Source: Nostoc sp. NMS9
GTDB taxonomy: Bacteria > Cyanobacteriota > Cyanobacteriia > Cyanobacteriales > Nostocaceae
Assembly: GCF_017114995.1 (NCBI RefSeq)
Contig: NZ_JABXKL010000004.1
Location: 39,427 to 103,426, forward strand
DNA: 64,000 bases
Direction of reading: 5' to 3'
Part shown: positions 1 to 8,246 of the stretch, in pieces
Position numbering within the stretch: the first letter of the stretch is position 1
How the letters are laid out: each line of letters begins with the position of its first letter
Translations under genes and position numbers: made by a program
The notes under the pieces: generated by a model
Databases searched by the model: none
Seen by the model: only the letters and a program-made list of their open reading frames with translations
What the model was told of the DNA's origin: nothing

Positions 1-473
1 GTCGTAGAAATATAGTATCCAGGATATGGATCGGTACCGCCTTGAATAAATGGATTGCCGTTTTTATCTACAGCTAGTGCCCACCAGTTATCTGAATACC
101 CAGCATTTGCCAAAAAATCAATCCCTTTATCTGCGGGGTGATAAGCATTAGGCGCACCATCAGCATTAATGCTCATACCTGCTTCATAGAAAAATGCAGA
201 TTCTCCATTTGCCTGGAGAATAGGAATTTCACCAATTTTAAGAACAGTCTTGATAGAAAATTTTGTGACTGGACTCAGGAATTTTTGAGCGACAAAACCT
301 TCTAAAGTTTTTCCTTCAAAAATAGTTGCAACCTTCCACCACTTGTCATTATCCGAATTTTTAATTTTAGATACAATATATCCTTTTGGAAGAGTTGCTA
401 GTTGATTAGCTTCGTCAACAATCGGTGCTGAACGTATATTCAAACTATCTGAGATTACTTGAAATTGCTGCAT
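1..473 (-). CDS. SH3-domain protein with hydrolase-like C-terminus (3' end cut by window)
   Basis: The start codon is at 473 and about 157 codons are visible. Residues 1-70 look like a bacterial SH3 domain: SDSLNIRSAP is a typical opening, followed by KWWKVA and EGFVAQKFL. The following part (GMSINADGAPNAYHP, then DKGIDFLANAG) resembles secreted endo-chitosanase-like (GH75-type) domains that are often fused to SH3 domains in cyanobacteria. No signal peptide is visible. The catalytic part is cut off, so the enzymatic role is an inference. It would be cargo of the nifD element. Confidence 0.7.
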   Translation of the reverse strand, partial: MQQFQVISDSLNIRSAPIVDEANQLATLPKGYIVSKIKNSDNDKWWKVATIFEGKTLEGFVAQKFLSPVTKFSIKTVLKIGEIPILQANGESAFFYEAGMSINADGAPNAYHPADKGIDFLANAGYSDNWWALAVDKNGNPFIQGGTDPYPGYYIST

Positions 474-919
474 AAATTACTCCAAATTTAAAAATTGAAC
501 TCATGAAACTACATTAAAAAAAACCAAATTTTGTGCTGATGCTATTGCTAATATCTAGAACATCTCAAGCTCTGATTTTTTTGTGTCGCGCTAGCTGCTA
601 CAACGAGGAGTCAGTCAGTTGGGCGGGCAATACCTGATTTCCCTGTTCTTAAGCAAGGCGAATACAGGAGAAGGAACCCCCGCAACGCACCCTAAATCTA
701 AATGTCACTTACTAAATCGCTGGATTTCGATCCCCGACTTCTTACAAATACCCGAAGGGTAGAAGTTGGGGATCTGGGCAGCAATTTTTGCTTAAGAAAG
801 TACCATTCCACCCTAAAGCCACCTTTGACTTGACAAAAAAATTTAAACAAGCGTGAGTATGCGAACATCTTGGGAACTATAGAAGCAAATCAAATTAGCA
901 GAACTTTCAGCTTCCAGTA
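474..919. other. Intergenic region between divergent genes
   Basis: 446 bp separate the SH3 gene (minus) from the sensor kinase (plus), so both promoters should lie here. I see no convincing coding sequence. The only clear structure is a hairpin at 729-774. Confidence 0.6.
729..774. repeat. Dispersed hairpin repeat (GATCCCCGACTTCT arms)
   Basis: A 14-nt arm at 729-742 pairs with 761-774 with one G-T wobble. The same kind of arm (TTCCGACTTCTT / GAAGAAATCAGGGA) recurs near 20794-20820, which suggests a dispersed palindromic repeat rather than a gene-specific terminator. Confidence 0.6.
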
Positions 920-3106
920 ATGAAGACTCACTATCTCAGCAAAGCTAAGGCGTTCCCATTACAGATTGTTCTTATTGTTCCCTTCCTTATCCAAATTTTT
1001 GCAGCGGTCAGCTTAGTGGGTTATTTGTCCTTTAAAAATGGACAAAGAGCAGTTAACGACCTAGCCGAACAGTTGATAGATCGCACCAGCGATGTAGTGG
1101 ATGAACACCTGAAGTCTTATCTTTCCATTCCGCAAACCCTTAATCAGATCAATGCAGATGCTATTCGCAGGGGACTATTGGATGTGGGCGATCGCAAAAC
1201 CCTTGGTAAATATTTCTGGGATCAGATGCAGGCTTATGACCTGACTTATATTGGTATTGGACTAACAACGGGTGAGGGGCTGGGAGCCGCTCGTTATGAT
1301 GCCAAGACGATCACTATTGATGATTGGACTGCCAAGCTTCCCAATAATGTCTACACCTACGCTACCGATAATCAAGGTAATCGAACTCAGATCAATGCTC
1401 GGTGGAATTGGCAAAATTATAGTGAACCTTGGTATACTCAACCCATCGCCGCAGGTAAACCTATTTGGGCAAAGATTTTAACTGGAAATTATCCCACCGG
1501 CCCCTACATTGCTGCTTCTGCCAGTCGTCCCATCTATGATTCGCAAAATCACTTACTAGGAATGATTGGCTCTGATATCCATCTGTTGAAACTCAGCGAT
1601 TTTTTACGCAGTTTGAATATTAGTCAGTCTGGGCGGGTGTTCCTTTTGGAGCGGGATGGCACATTAATTGCCAGTTCCGGTACAGAGAAGCCTTTTGTCG
1701 TGGTTAATCAAGAGATCCGGCGATTGCAGGCGATCGACAGTTCTGACCCAATCATCCAGAACGTTGCCAGACACCTCCAAACCTCCGGGTTTGACTCTAT
1801 TACCCAAGATACAGATTTTCAACTTGAGGTGGAAGGAAAACGGAATTTTGTCAATGTTGTACCTTGGCGTGACAAATATGGTTTGAATTGGCTGATGGTG
1901 GTGAGTGTGCCAGAAAACACATTCATGGAGCAAATCAACGCCAATACACGTACCACGATCGCTCTTTGTTTGGGCGCATTAGTCGTTGCCTCTGTGATGG
2001 GCGTGTTTACCTCCCATTGGATTGTACGCCCGATTCTGCGCTTGAATTGGGCAAGTGAGGTAATGGCATCTGGCAATTTAAATCAGACAGTAGAAACTAG
2101 CGGCATTCGAGAACTTAATACCCTATCTAACTCTTTTAACCACATGGCAGGGCAATTGCATGAATCCTTTACTGCTTTAGAGAAAAGCAAAGAAGAACTA
2201 GAAGAACGGGTAGAAGAACGCACTACTGAACTTAAAAATGCATTAGGAGAATTGCAGCGTACTCAATCTCAAGTTATTCAAAGTGAAAAAATGTCTAGCC
2301 TGGGACAACTAGTGGCTGGAGTCGCACACGAAATTAATAATCCAGTTAACTTTATTCATGGCAACCTCGCCCATGTGCAGGAATATACTCAGGATTTATT
2401 AGCACTGATGCAGTTGTATCAGCAATATAATCCCTACCCTGCTGCTGAAATTCAAACCGTTGTTGAAGACATCGATCTAGAGTTCTTGCAGTCAGACTTG
2501 CCAAAAATGTTGTCTTCGATGAGAGTAGGCACCGATCGCATTCGCCAAATTGTACTGTCGCTGCGGAATTTCTCTCGCATTGACGAAGCGGAATTTAAAC
2601 GTGTCGATATTCATGAAGGCATCGACAGTACTTTGATGATTTTACAGCACCGCCTCAAAGCTAAACCAGAACAACCTGAAATTGAGGTGATTAAAGACTA
2701 CGACAATGTACCCCCAGTAGAATGTTATGCCGGACAACTCAATCAGGTGTTTATGAATATTTTAGTAAATGCGATTGATGCGTTAGAAGAAAATAATATT
2801 AAGCGTACCTATCAGGATATTGAGAACAATCCTAGTAGAATTAAGATTCGCACATCGGTAGTTAATTCAACGTGGTTAGAAGTGGCGATCGCTGATAACG
2901 GAGTTGGTATTTCTAAAGAATTTCAGCAACGAATATTCGATCCCTTTTTCACCACTAAACCCATTGGTAAAGGAACCGGAATGGGTATGTCCATCAGCTA
3001 CCAAATCATCACAGAAAAACATAATGGGAAACTGGAGTGCTTTTCAACTCCTGAAAAAGGAACCGAGTTTATCATTCAGATTCCTCTGCGGCTAAGGAAT
3101 GGTTGA
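920..3106 (+). CDS. Membrane sensor histidine kinase (dCache-HAMP-HisKA-HATPase)
   Basis: A 728-residue two-component sensor. An N-terminal membrane segment (about residues 13-35) is followed by a large extracytoplasmic region of dCache type (about 40-335). A second membrane segment lies near 343-370, then HAMP and a coiled coil (about 370-455). The phospho-acceptor His470 sits in the motif VAHEINNPVNF. The ATPase domain has an N-box (NILVNAIDAL), a G1 box (ADNGVGI) and an F/G2 region (FDPFFTTK, GKGTGMGM). The HEINNP H-box with a long spacer before the ATPase domain is typical of cyanobacterial HPK4-type kinases. No response regulator is adjacent, so the output is unknown. It is cargo of the nifD element. 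Confidence 0.9.
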   Translation: MKTHYLSKAKAFPLQIVLIVPFLIQIFAAVSLVGYLSFKNGQRAVNDLAEQLIDRTSDVVDEHLKSYLSIPQTLNQINADAIRRGLLDVGDRKTLGKYFWDQMQAYDLTYIGIGLTTGEGLGAARYDAKTITIDDWTAKLPNNVYTYATDNQGNRTQINARWNWQNYSEPWYTQPIAAGKPIWAKILTGNYPTGPYIAASASRPIYDSQNHLLGMIGSDIHLLKLSDFLRSLNISQSGRVFLLERDGTLIASSGTEKPFVVVNQEIRRLQAIDSSDPIIQNVARHLQTSGFDSITQDTDFQLEVEGKRNFVNVVPWRDKYGLNWLMVVSVPENTFMEQINANTRTTIALCLGALVVASVMGVFTSHWIVRPILRLNWASEVMASGNLNQTVETSGIRELNTLSNSFNHMAGQLHESFTALEKSKEELEERVEERTTELKNALGELQRTQSQVIQSEKMSSLGQLVAGVAHEINNPVNFIHGNLAHVQEYTQDLLALMQLYQQYNPYPAAEIQTVVEDIDLEFLQSDLPKMLSSMRVGTDRIRQIVLSLRNFSRIDEAEFKRVDIHEGIDSTLMILQHRLKAKPEQPEIEVIKDYDNVPPVECYAGQLNQVFMNILVNAIDALEENNIKRTYQDIENNPSRIKIRTSVVNSTWLEVAIADNGVGISKEFQQRIFDPFFTTKPIGKGTGMGMSISYQIITEKHNGKLECFSTPEKGTEFIIQIPLRLRNG

Positions 3107-3543
3107 ACTATGAATTATGGCTGAGGCTTGGGGGAACAGGAAGATGTAGAGAGTTTTGGATTATACAGCAGATTTCAAGTTGAGGAGGGGTGTACTTCAT
3201 TGACTTGTAAAGTGGTGTAAGTAACAATACCTTTGCTAATTTCCAAAGCTTGAACAATGATTTGCTGTTTAGGGCGATCGCTCTGTATTATCGCACCAAT
3301 GGCACTGTTGCGATCACTATTTTTGATGATAGAGAATATGCCTATTAGACATCTGGTGACAATGACGTAGGGACAATTCATGAATTGTCCCTACCAAGGA
3401 TTTCGGGCAACGCATAACTAATTTCTGGAGATGTCTATTGTGAAGTTATTTTGTTGATAATATAATATACAAATTTTGGGCGCTGACAGGTTATACAGTT
3501 GAACAGATAGTTAAAATCAGTAGTCCTGTTTGTTAAAAAATCT
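3107..3543. other. Intergenic region with dispersed repeats
   Basis: 437 bp without a convincing gene. It contains a GCGATCGC octamer and the perfect 28-bp palindrome at 3367-3394. A 68-codon minus-strand frame (3175-3381) starts inside that palindrome and shows no family features, so I do not call it. Confidence 0.6.
3367..3394. repeat. Perfect 28-bp palindrome
   Basis: GTAGGGACAATTCA is followed directly by its exact reverse complement. The sequence matches a palindrome I recognise as widely dispersed in Nostoc-type genomes. It could form a 14-bp stem with no loop. Confidence 0.85.
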
Positions 3544-4191
3544 ATGCAGATACATCAGGTGATTGAAACCTACGATCAGGGATCTGTGGATTATGACGCA
3601 ATTCTAAAGCGTTACTGGCACATTGATCGCGAACCCCTAATTGCTTCCTTGCAGCTGAAGCCAGGACAAACTGCCCTGGATGCTGCGGTAGGAACTGGTC
3701 TTAATCTTCCAGCCTATCCTGAAGGTGTACGTGTCGTCGGTGTCGATCTTTCTGAGAAGATGATGGATGAAGCACGTAAAAAACCCGTGTCCGCAGACAT
3801 CACCTTCACGGTATCGGATCTTTGCAATCTTGATTTTCCTGATAATACCTTTGATGCAGCATCATCGGGATATACACTCTGTGTCGTTAACGATCCAGTC
3901 CGTGCCCTTGCAGAGATTCTGCGAGTTACCAAACCTGGTGCCTTAATTGCCATTCTCGATTACTGCAAATCACAAGATCCAGAGATTCAGAAATGGCAAG
4001 AGTTGATATCTGATGCAGCTTCACAGCTAGGCTTCCCGACTGGCAAGATCAAGTGGGATGCTTTGATGGATTATGACAAATTGATTTACAACAGCAAGCT
4101 TCCCATTGAAGTGCTTGCAGACGATCGCATAGAAAGTCAAAACCCGTTTTTATGTGGTTGTCAATTACTGCTTAAAAACTCAAAAGCTTAA
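3544..4191 (+). CDS. Class I SAM-dependent methyltransferase
   Basis: A 215-residue soluble protein with the Rossmann methyltransferase fold. The SAM-binding motif I is ALDAAVGTGLNLP (about residues 43-55), an acidic strand-2 end (VVGVDLSEKM) follows, and a post-I region (DLCNLDFPDNTFD) leads to the motif SSGYTLCVVNDP. This is the UbiE/Methyltransf_11 class. The substrate cannot be read from the sequence. The gene stands alone between a spacer and a terminator within the nifD element. Confidence 0.85.
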   Translation: MQIHQVIETYDQGSVDYDAILKRYWHIDREPLIASLQLKPGQTALDAAVGTGLNLPAYPEGVRVVGVDLSEKMMDEARKKPVSADITFTVSDLCNLDFPDNTFDAASSGYTLCVVNDPVRALAEILRVTKPGALIAILDYCKSQDPEIQKWQELISDAASQLGFPTGKIKWDALMDYDKLIYNSKLPIEVLADDRIESQNPFLCGCQLLLKNSKA

Positions 4192-4200
4192 AGGCGACAG

Positions 4201-4229
4201 TATCGCACTCTTGCCCAATGAGTGCGATA
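4201..4229. terminator. Hairpin between convergent genes
   Basis: TATCGCACTC (4201-4210) pairs perfectly with GAGTGCGATA (4220-4229) across a 9-nt loop. It lies between the methyltransferase stop and the stop of the convergent hydrolase gene, so it could act on both. Confidence 0.65.
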
Positions 4230-4245
4230 TTTACGACAAGCCGGA

Positions 4246-5043
4246 TCACAAGTTGTTTTCAAACAGTTCTAGAACATGTTGCCAAGCATCAGGAGCAGCT
4301 TTTGGGTTATAACTTGGGTGCTGGGCTAAAAATGGGTATTGATCTTTAAAGAATCCAGCAAAGAATCCGTGTCCGGCGTCGTATCGAAATACACGATGAT
4401 TTATTTGATGTTTCTTGAATTCTGCTTCAATTTGCTCGTTTTCTTCCTGAGAAACTAATGTATCTCTTATACCAAAAAATGCATAAATCGTACCTTGAAT
4501 TTCTGAGGTGCGATTAATGGTTGGAGTGTCTTCACCATAACTAGCAGTGGTAATTCCGCCACCATAAAACGAAGCTGTGGCTTTGATATCCGGTAAAGTT
4601 GCAGCCATATAAGCAACATGACCACCAAAACAGAAACCAATGACACCGAGCACATCATCTTTGACATTGGGTAAAGTTTTGAGGTAAGTAATGGTAGCTT
4701 GAATATCACTGAATATCTCTTGATATTTTACTTGTTGATAGTATTCCAAGCCCAGCCGATAGGCTTCTGGGCTATAGCCAATATCTTCAGCGCTAAAGTC
4801 AGCCTTAAAACCGGGAGCAATACGTTGATACATCGCCGGGGCGATCGCTACATAACCTTGTTTAGCGATTAGTTCGGTGATATCTCGAATATTACTATTG
4901 ATTCCAAAAATTTCTGGAAAAACTATAACTGCGCCAAAGGTTCCATTTTGTGATGGTTGAGCTAAGTAAGCATCGATTTTTAAGTCATTGTTAGGTACTT
5001 TGACATAGCAAGTGTTAGTTTCGATGTTTGTTGTTTCTAGCAT
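4246..5043 (-). CDS. Dienelactone hydrolase family protein
   Basis: A 265-residue alpha/beta-hydrolase. The nucleophile elbow is GFCFGG, the cysteine nucleophile variant typical of carboxymethylenebutenolidase-like enzymes. The acid residue is probably the Asp of FGIRDTLV and the base the His of DAGHGFF, completing a Cys-Asp-His triad in the usual order. There is no signal peptide, so it should be cytosolic. The family hydrolyses dienelactones and related esters; the natural substrate here is unknown. It is nifD-element cargo with no obvious operon partner. Confidence 0.88.
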   Translation of the reverse strand: MLETTNIETNTCYVKVPNNDLKIDAYLAQPSQNGTFGAVIVFPEIFGINSNIRDITELIAKQGYVAIAPAMYQRIAPGFKADFSAEDIGYSPEAYRLGLEYYQQVKYQEIFSDIQATITYLKTLPNVKDDVLGVIGFCFGGHVAYMAATLPDIKATASFYGGGITTASYGEDTPTINRTSEIQGTIYAFFGIRDTLVSQEENEQIEAEFKKHQINHRVFRYDAGHGFFAGFFKDQYPFLAQHPSYNPKAAPDAWQHVLELFENNL

Positions 5044-5434
5044 CTTTGTTTTAACGAAATTTATACCAATTCATCTATTCTGACTGTTTTTTGACACCAA
5101 TGGGCGATGTCTACTATGGGCAAAAACACTAAAAGTATTGCTCTGCTCAATAAAGGGAAATTGCTTACTCTCAAGCATGATACCAATTCTCTAAAATAAG
5201 GCAACAGATGTAAGCAGGGATTGCCTTGCTGCATCTAAATTTCTCAATTGCGAATGGGCGAAAAAGCGAATTGCGAATTGGTATGACTTGGGTGTTGGGG
5301 GCAGAGCGGATGAATTTCTAACTTTTGAATAGATGGTATCTCAAACTTCTGGATGATACTAAGGGTTTTTGATTTGTGCGACCTTACATAAGGTAAGCAT
5401 AAAGACTCAAAATTAAGAACCACAAGAAAAAACA
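5044..5434. other. Intergenic region between divergent genes
   Basis: 391 bp that should carry promoters for the hydrolase (minus) and the DUF2267 gene (plus). There is a short repeated stretch of GAATTGCG-type words near 5245-5280. I see no gene. Confidence 0.5.
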
Positions 5435-5974
5435 ATGCCCGATCAAAGTTTTAGAACAAACATCCCAGAAATTGACCCAACGGAGATTGAAGATAATCGA
5501 ACTGCGATCGCTGACGAACATCGCTCGTTTCTAGAAAAAGTCCAGGTCAAAGCCGGATTTGCAGATCCCTATGATGCAAGAGACTTTACCGAAGTTGTGT
5601 TTCGTGTGATGCGCGACTTAATGACCACAGAAGCTAGCGATCGCGTCGAGGCAGAATTGCATACAGAGGCTATACCTACTGATGAGAAAGCGCTCCAGTT
5701 TGAAGTGTCTGATCTCTGGAAAGACACCAATCCCATTGTGGGATTTTTGAGCCGGGTTCGTCCACCCTGGAAAGGCCCAGGTATCTTCAATATCGATTCC
5801 GATCGCTTCCTGTTCCGAGTTGCTAATGAAAGTGGAATGCCGCGATCGGTCGAACGAGAGCAAGCGGTTAAAGCAGTGTTTTCTGCCACCAAAGACGAAC
5901 TTTCCCAAGAACGGATTCAGGAAATTGCTAGCTGGCTACCTGATTATGTACGTCAGCTTTGGGAACAAGCTTAA
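5435..5974 (+). CDS. DUF2267 family protein
   Basis: 179 residues, soluble and acidic. The central part (YDARDFTEVVFRVMRDL at about residues 47-63, then VSDLWKD) matches DUF2267, a helical domain of unknown biochemical role. The C-terminal part has a second helical unit (FSATKDELSQERIQEIASWL, about 150-170). It is monocistronic and followed by a clear terminator. The function is unknown. Confidence 0.75.
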   Translation: MPDQSFRTNIPEIDPTEIEDNRTAIADEHRSFLEKVQVKAGFADPYDARDFTEVVFRVMRDLMTTEASDRVEAELHTEAIPTDEKALQFEVSDLWKDTNPIVGFLSRVRPPWKGPGIFNIDSDRFLFRVANESGMPRSVEREQAVKAVFSATKDELSQERIQEIASWLPDYVRQLWEQA

Positions 5975-5995
5975 TTAGAAGGCTAAAACAAAGTC

Positions 5996-6033
5996 AAGTC
6001 TGTTTGCGAGTAAAGATCACAAACAGACTTTTC
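5996..6033 (+). terminator. Rho-independent-like terminator of the DUF2267 gene
   Basis: AAGTCTGTTTG (5996-6006) pairs perfectly with CAAACAGACTT (6020-6030), followed by TTC. It starts 22 bp after the stop codon. Confidence 0.75.
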
Positions 6034-6135
6034 ATATAAAAAGTGAAAAGAGACGTAGCAGTGCTACATCTCTACAAGGGTTTTGAATAAGACATATTTA
6101 ATTTTTTGAAATGTCTATTTATTAATTTACAACCT

Positions 6136-6220
6136 AATCTGTGACAAAATAATATTGTTGTCTTATAGCCAGTGTTATGCTGACGGCGGGCTATGCCAAT
6201 GGTTACGACTTATGATTTCT
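6136..6220 (+). repeat. 85-bp duplicated leader, copy 1
   Basis: This stretch is about 85% identical to 6994-7078. Both copies run from AATCTGTGACAAAATAAT to TATGATTTCT and include a GGCGGGCTA(T/C)GCCAA(T/C) core. Each ends just before a nuclease-like gene. In copy 1 the ATG inside the repeat (6212) opens a frame that stops after eight codons, so the downstream gene begins at 6228 instead. Confidence 0.8.
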
Positions 6221-6227
6221 AGAAATT

Positions 6228-6830
6228 ATGCCTTATAGTCAGTTTACAACTATCAGTAAAGTTAAAGACGCTTTTGGGTTAAAAACACAGGAGGGTGGGC
6301 GATTTATTGCTGCCACCGAACCCATTGAAGCATCTGCTACACTGACGGCATATCTTGAAGAAAGCCTGCCACTAGCTTCTTCATCAAGCGAAAAAGCTCG
6401 TTCTGAAGGAATTATTTACCCTGTATTATTAGAAGTTAGACGGATATTAAATCGCCAAATTAGCTTATTTTCGGGAGAAGATTTTACAGTCGATGAGTCA
6501 GTTGGACTTAATGGAATGTGTGATTTTCTTTTGAGTCGTTCGCCGGAAGTACTAGAAATTGAAGCGCCTGTAATTGTCATTGTGGAAGCAAAAAAAGCTG
6601 ATTTAAGAACTGGGTTTGGACAATGTATTGCAGAAATGGTTGCAGCACAAAGATTCAACGCCGCAAAAAATCGTCCAGTTGCCGTAATATATGGTTCTAT
6701 TAGCAGTGGTACACAATGGCGATTTTTGAAGCTGGAGGATAATCTTGTCACCATCGACTTGATGGATTATCCTCTCCCGCCTGTAGAACAAATTCTCGGA
6801 TTTTTAGTTTGGATGGTTCAAAACAGTTGA
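6228..6830 (+). CDS. PD-(D/E)XK nuclease-like protein
   Basis: 200 residues, not assigned to a named family with certainty. The motif MCDFLLS followed by VIVIVEAKKADL and GFGQCIAEM has the order D...ExK...Q of PD-(D/E)XK nucleases, as found in N-terminal domains of type I restriction subunits. The ends look intact and no partner methylase is present. It is a cyanobacterial orphan-type nuclease inside the nifD element. Biochemical activity is an inference. Confidence 0.65.
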   Translation: MPYSQFTTISKVKDAFGLKTQEGGRFIAATEPIEASATLTAYLEESLPLASSSSEKARSEGIIYPVLLEVRRILNRQISLFSGEDFTVDESVGLNGMCDFLLSRSPEVLEIEAPVIVIVEAKKADLRTGFGQCIAEMVAAQRFNAAKNRPVAVIYGSISSGTQWRFLKLEDNLVTIDLMDYPLPPVEQILGFLVWMVQNS

Positions 6831-6848
6831 TAGATACGTAGGCATTAA

Positions 6849-6954
6849 CCTAGTACGTCACGGCGTAAATAGAGCAACCATTTAAAATCCCTAAAAAGCC
6901 CATTCCATAATACTTTTGACTTTTGACTTTTGACTTCCGCCTTGCGGTACTAGC
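6849..6954. mobile_element. MITE-like element, copy A
   Basis: A 106-bp element. The left end is CCTAGTACGTCACGGCG and the right end CGCCTTGCGGTACTAGC; these form imperfect terminal inverted repeats. The interior holds tandem TTTTGAC heptamers (6913-6935). A second copy with the same ends but different interior lies at 49801-49913. No coding capacity. Confidence 0.6.
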
Positions 6955-6993
6955 CCGTCTGAGGCATTGCAGCACGATATGACCTCACAAGCA

Positions 6994-7078
6994 AATCTGT
7001 GACAAAATAATATTGTTGTCTTATAGCCAATGCGATGCCTCTGGCGGGCTACGCCAACGCTTACGACCTATGATTTCT
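6994..7078 (+). repeat. 85-bp duplicated leader, copy 2
   Basis: The partner of 6136-6220. Here the terminal ATG (7070) is the start codon of the Uma2 gene, so the repeat supplies its 5' leader. Confidence 0.8.
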
Positions 7079-7642
7079 ACCATCTCGCGCCGCTACAGCT
7101 TGGATGAATATCGCGCGATCGAAGAAAAAGCCGAAGGACGCAGCGAATATCGTGATGGAGAAATTGTACCCATGCCTGGAGGAACACTCAAACACAGCCG
7201 CATCAGGGGCAATATTTTTGCCTTTCTCAAATTTTTGCTGCGTGATACTCAATTCGAGCCAATTAACAGCGATTTACGGCTGTGGATTCCTGAACATCGA
7301 CGTGGGGTATATCCAGACGTGATGATTTTTGACGGCGAACCACAACTAAATGCTGAACGTTTAGATGAAGTTTTAAATCCCACGCTAATTGTTGAAGTTC
7401 TATCTCCTTCCACCGCAGATTACGACCGACTCAGTAAATTTCGGATGTATCGCTCAATTGGGAGTTTTAGCGAATATTTATTAGTAGAACAGGATGAACC
7501 TTTTGTGGAACGCTATAGTAAACAGCCTCAAGGTTGGTTGCTCAGTGAATTTAGCGGCTTAGAGCTATCTATTTCTTTGGATTCAGTTAATATTGAATTC
7601 GCATTTGTTCATCAATCGAGTAATCTTGCGATGAAATTATAA
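7070..7642 (+). CDS. Uma2 family endonuclease (DUF820)
   Basis: 190 residues. The Uma2 pattern is present: RYSLDEYRAIEEKAEGRSEY, GEIVPMPGGTLKH, VYPDVMIFDG, then LIVEVLSPSTADYD with the ExLSPS catalytic region and KFRMYRSI. These are PD-(D/E)XK-fold proteins that are very abundant in cyanobacteria and thought to be nucleases. I chose the ATG at 7070 because the residues upstream (from 7013) come from the repeated leader. The 3' end overlaps the convergent DUF5615 gene by 56 bp, and the last dozen codons seem to derive from that gene's antisense strand. Confidence 0.85.
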   Translation: MISTISRRYSLDEYRAIEEKAEGRSEYRDGEIVPMPGGTLKHSRIRGNIFAFLKFLLRDTQFEPINSDLRLWIPEHRRGVYPDVMIFDGEPQLNAERLDEVLNPTLIVEVLSPSTADYDRLSKFRMYRSIGSFSEYLLVEQDEPFVERYSKQPQGWLLSEFSGLELSISLDSVNIEFAFVHQSSNLAMKL

Positions 7643-7880
7643 TCCCTGTGTGACTACGTTTATCTTGTATGTATATGCTGTGTAAGTGGCAAAAATCACC
7701 AACATTGAATGTGTATAAAACTCTTTGCAGTTCAGTTGCTAAAGTTAGTTGTTCCTTATCGCTAGAGCTGATCGTTTCAACCTCACCAACACTTGTAACA
7801 TCTACCCCCCTCGCTCTCAATGCTTTGATAAATCGCTGATCCATTGAGTCTTCATCAATAAATAATCGAATTTGACTCAT
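7587..7880 (-). CDS. DUF5615 PIN-like protein (toxin-like), probably 3'-truncated
   Basis: 97 residues starting with MSQIRLFIDEDS, whose acidic cluster resembles the PIN-like DUF5615 family, and containing ALRARGVDVTSVGE. Family members usually run about 20 residues further after the S-x-QxYSIxEQMR motif; here the protein ends directly after it (YSIDEQMRIQY). It overlaps the upstream DUF433 gene by 4 bp (ATGA), the usual layout of DUF433/DUF5615 pairs, regarded as toxin-antitoxin-like. The truncation may have inactivated it. Confidence 0.75.
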   Translation of the reverse strand: MSQIRLFIDEDSMDQRFIKALRARGVDVTSVGEVETISSSDKEQLTLATELQRVLYTFNVGDFCHLHSIYIQDKRSHTGIIISSQDYSIDEQMRIQY

Positions 7881-8161
7881 ATTGCTTGCCCCATTTCTAT
7901 AGCTAATCGCTTGTAATCTGCTCTTTCAGCAGAAATATATCCCTCAATTTCTTCTCGATTAGCGTGATAATAAGTTAGAGCAGCATAAACCTGTGCAAGA
8001 TTTATATTTCCCATCCGTTCAGCAATTTCTTCTGCATTCAGCCCAAGTTTGTACCAAGCTGTTATGCGTTGAACAGAAACTCTAGTACCAGCAATGCGGG
8101 GACGACCCCCTAGAGTTTCAGGTGACTTAACAATCAGTGTTCCAATGTCAGTAGCCGACAT
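7877..8161 (-). CDS. DUF433 protein (antitoxin-like)
   Basis: 94 residues from the ATG at 8161; a longer frame opens at 8197. The core GGRPRIAGTRVSVQRI followed by NAEEIAERM and NLAQVYAALTYYHANR is the DUF433 winged-helix-like signature. It is the first gene of a two-gene unit with the PIN-like DUF5615 gene. The likely role is DNA-binding antitoxin and autoregulator. Confidence 0.85.
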   Translation of the reverse strand: MSATDIGTLIVKSPETLGGRPRIAGTRVSVQRITAWYKLGLNAEEIAERMGNINLAQVYAALTYYHANREEIEGYISAERADYKRLAIEMGQAI

Positions 8162-8246
8162 AAATATCTCAATGAGTTGAGTTTGATGATTTTTCACCCA
8201 TAAATCATAGCAAATTCTCTAAAATTGATATGATTTATCAGTAAAT

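Noticed and set aside
3175..3381. 68-codon minus-strand frame
   Set aside because: It starts inside a perfect dispersed palindrome, has no ribosome site and no recognisable protein features.
7013..7069. Upstream extension of the Uma2 gene
   Set aside because: These codons are part of the duplicated 85-bp leader; the family start fits the ATG at 7070.
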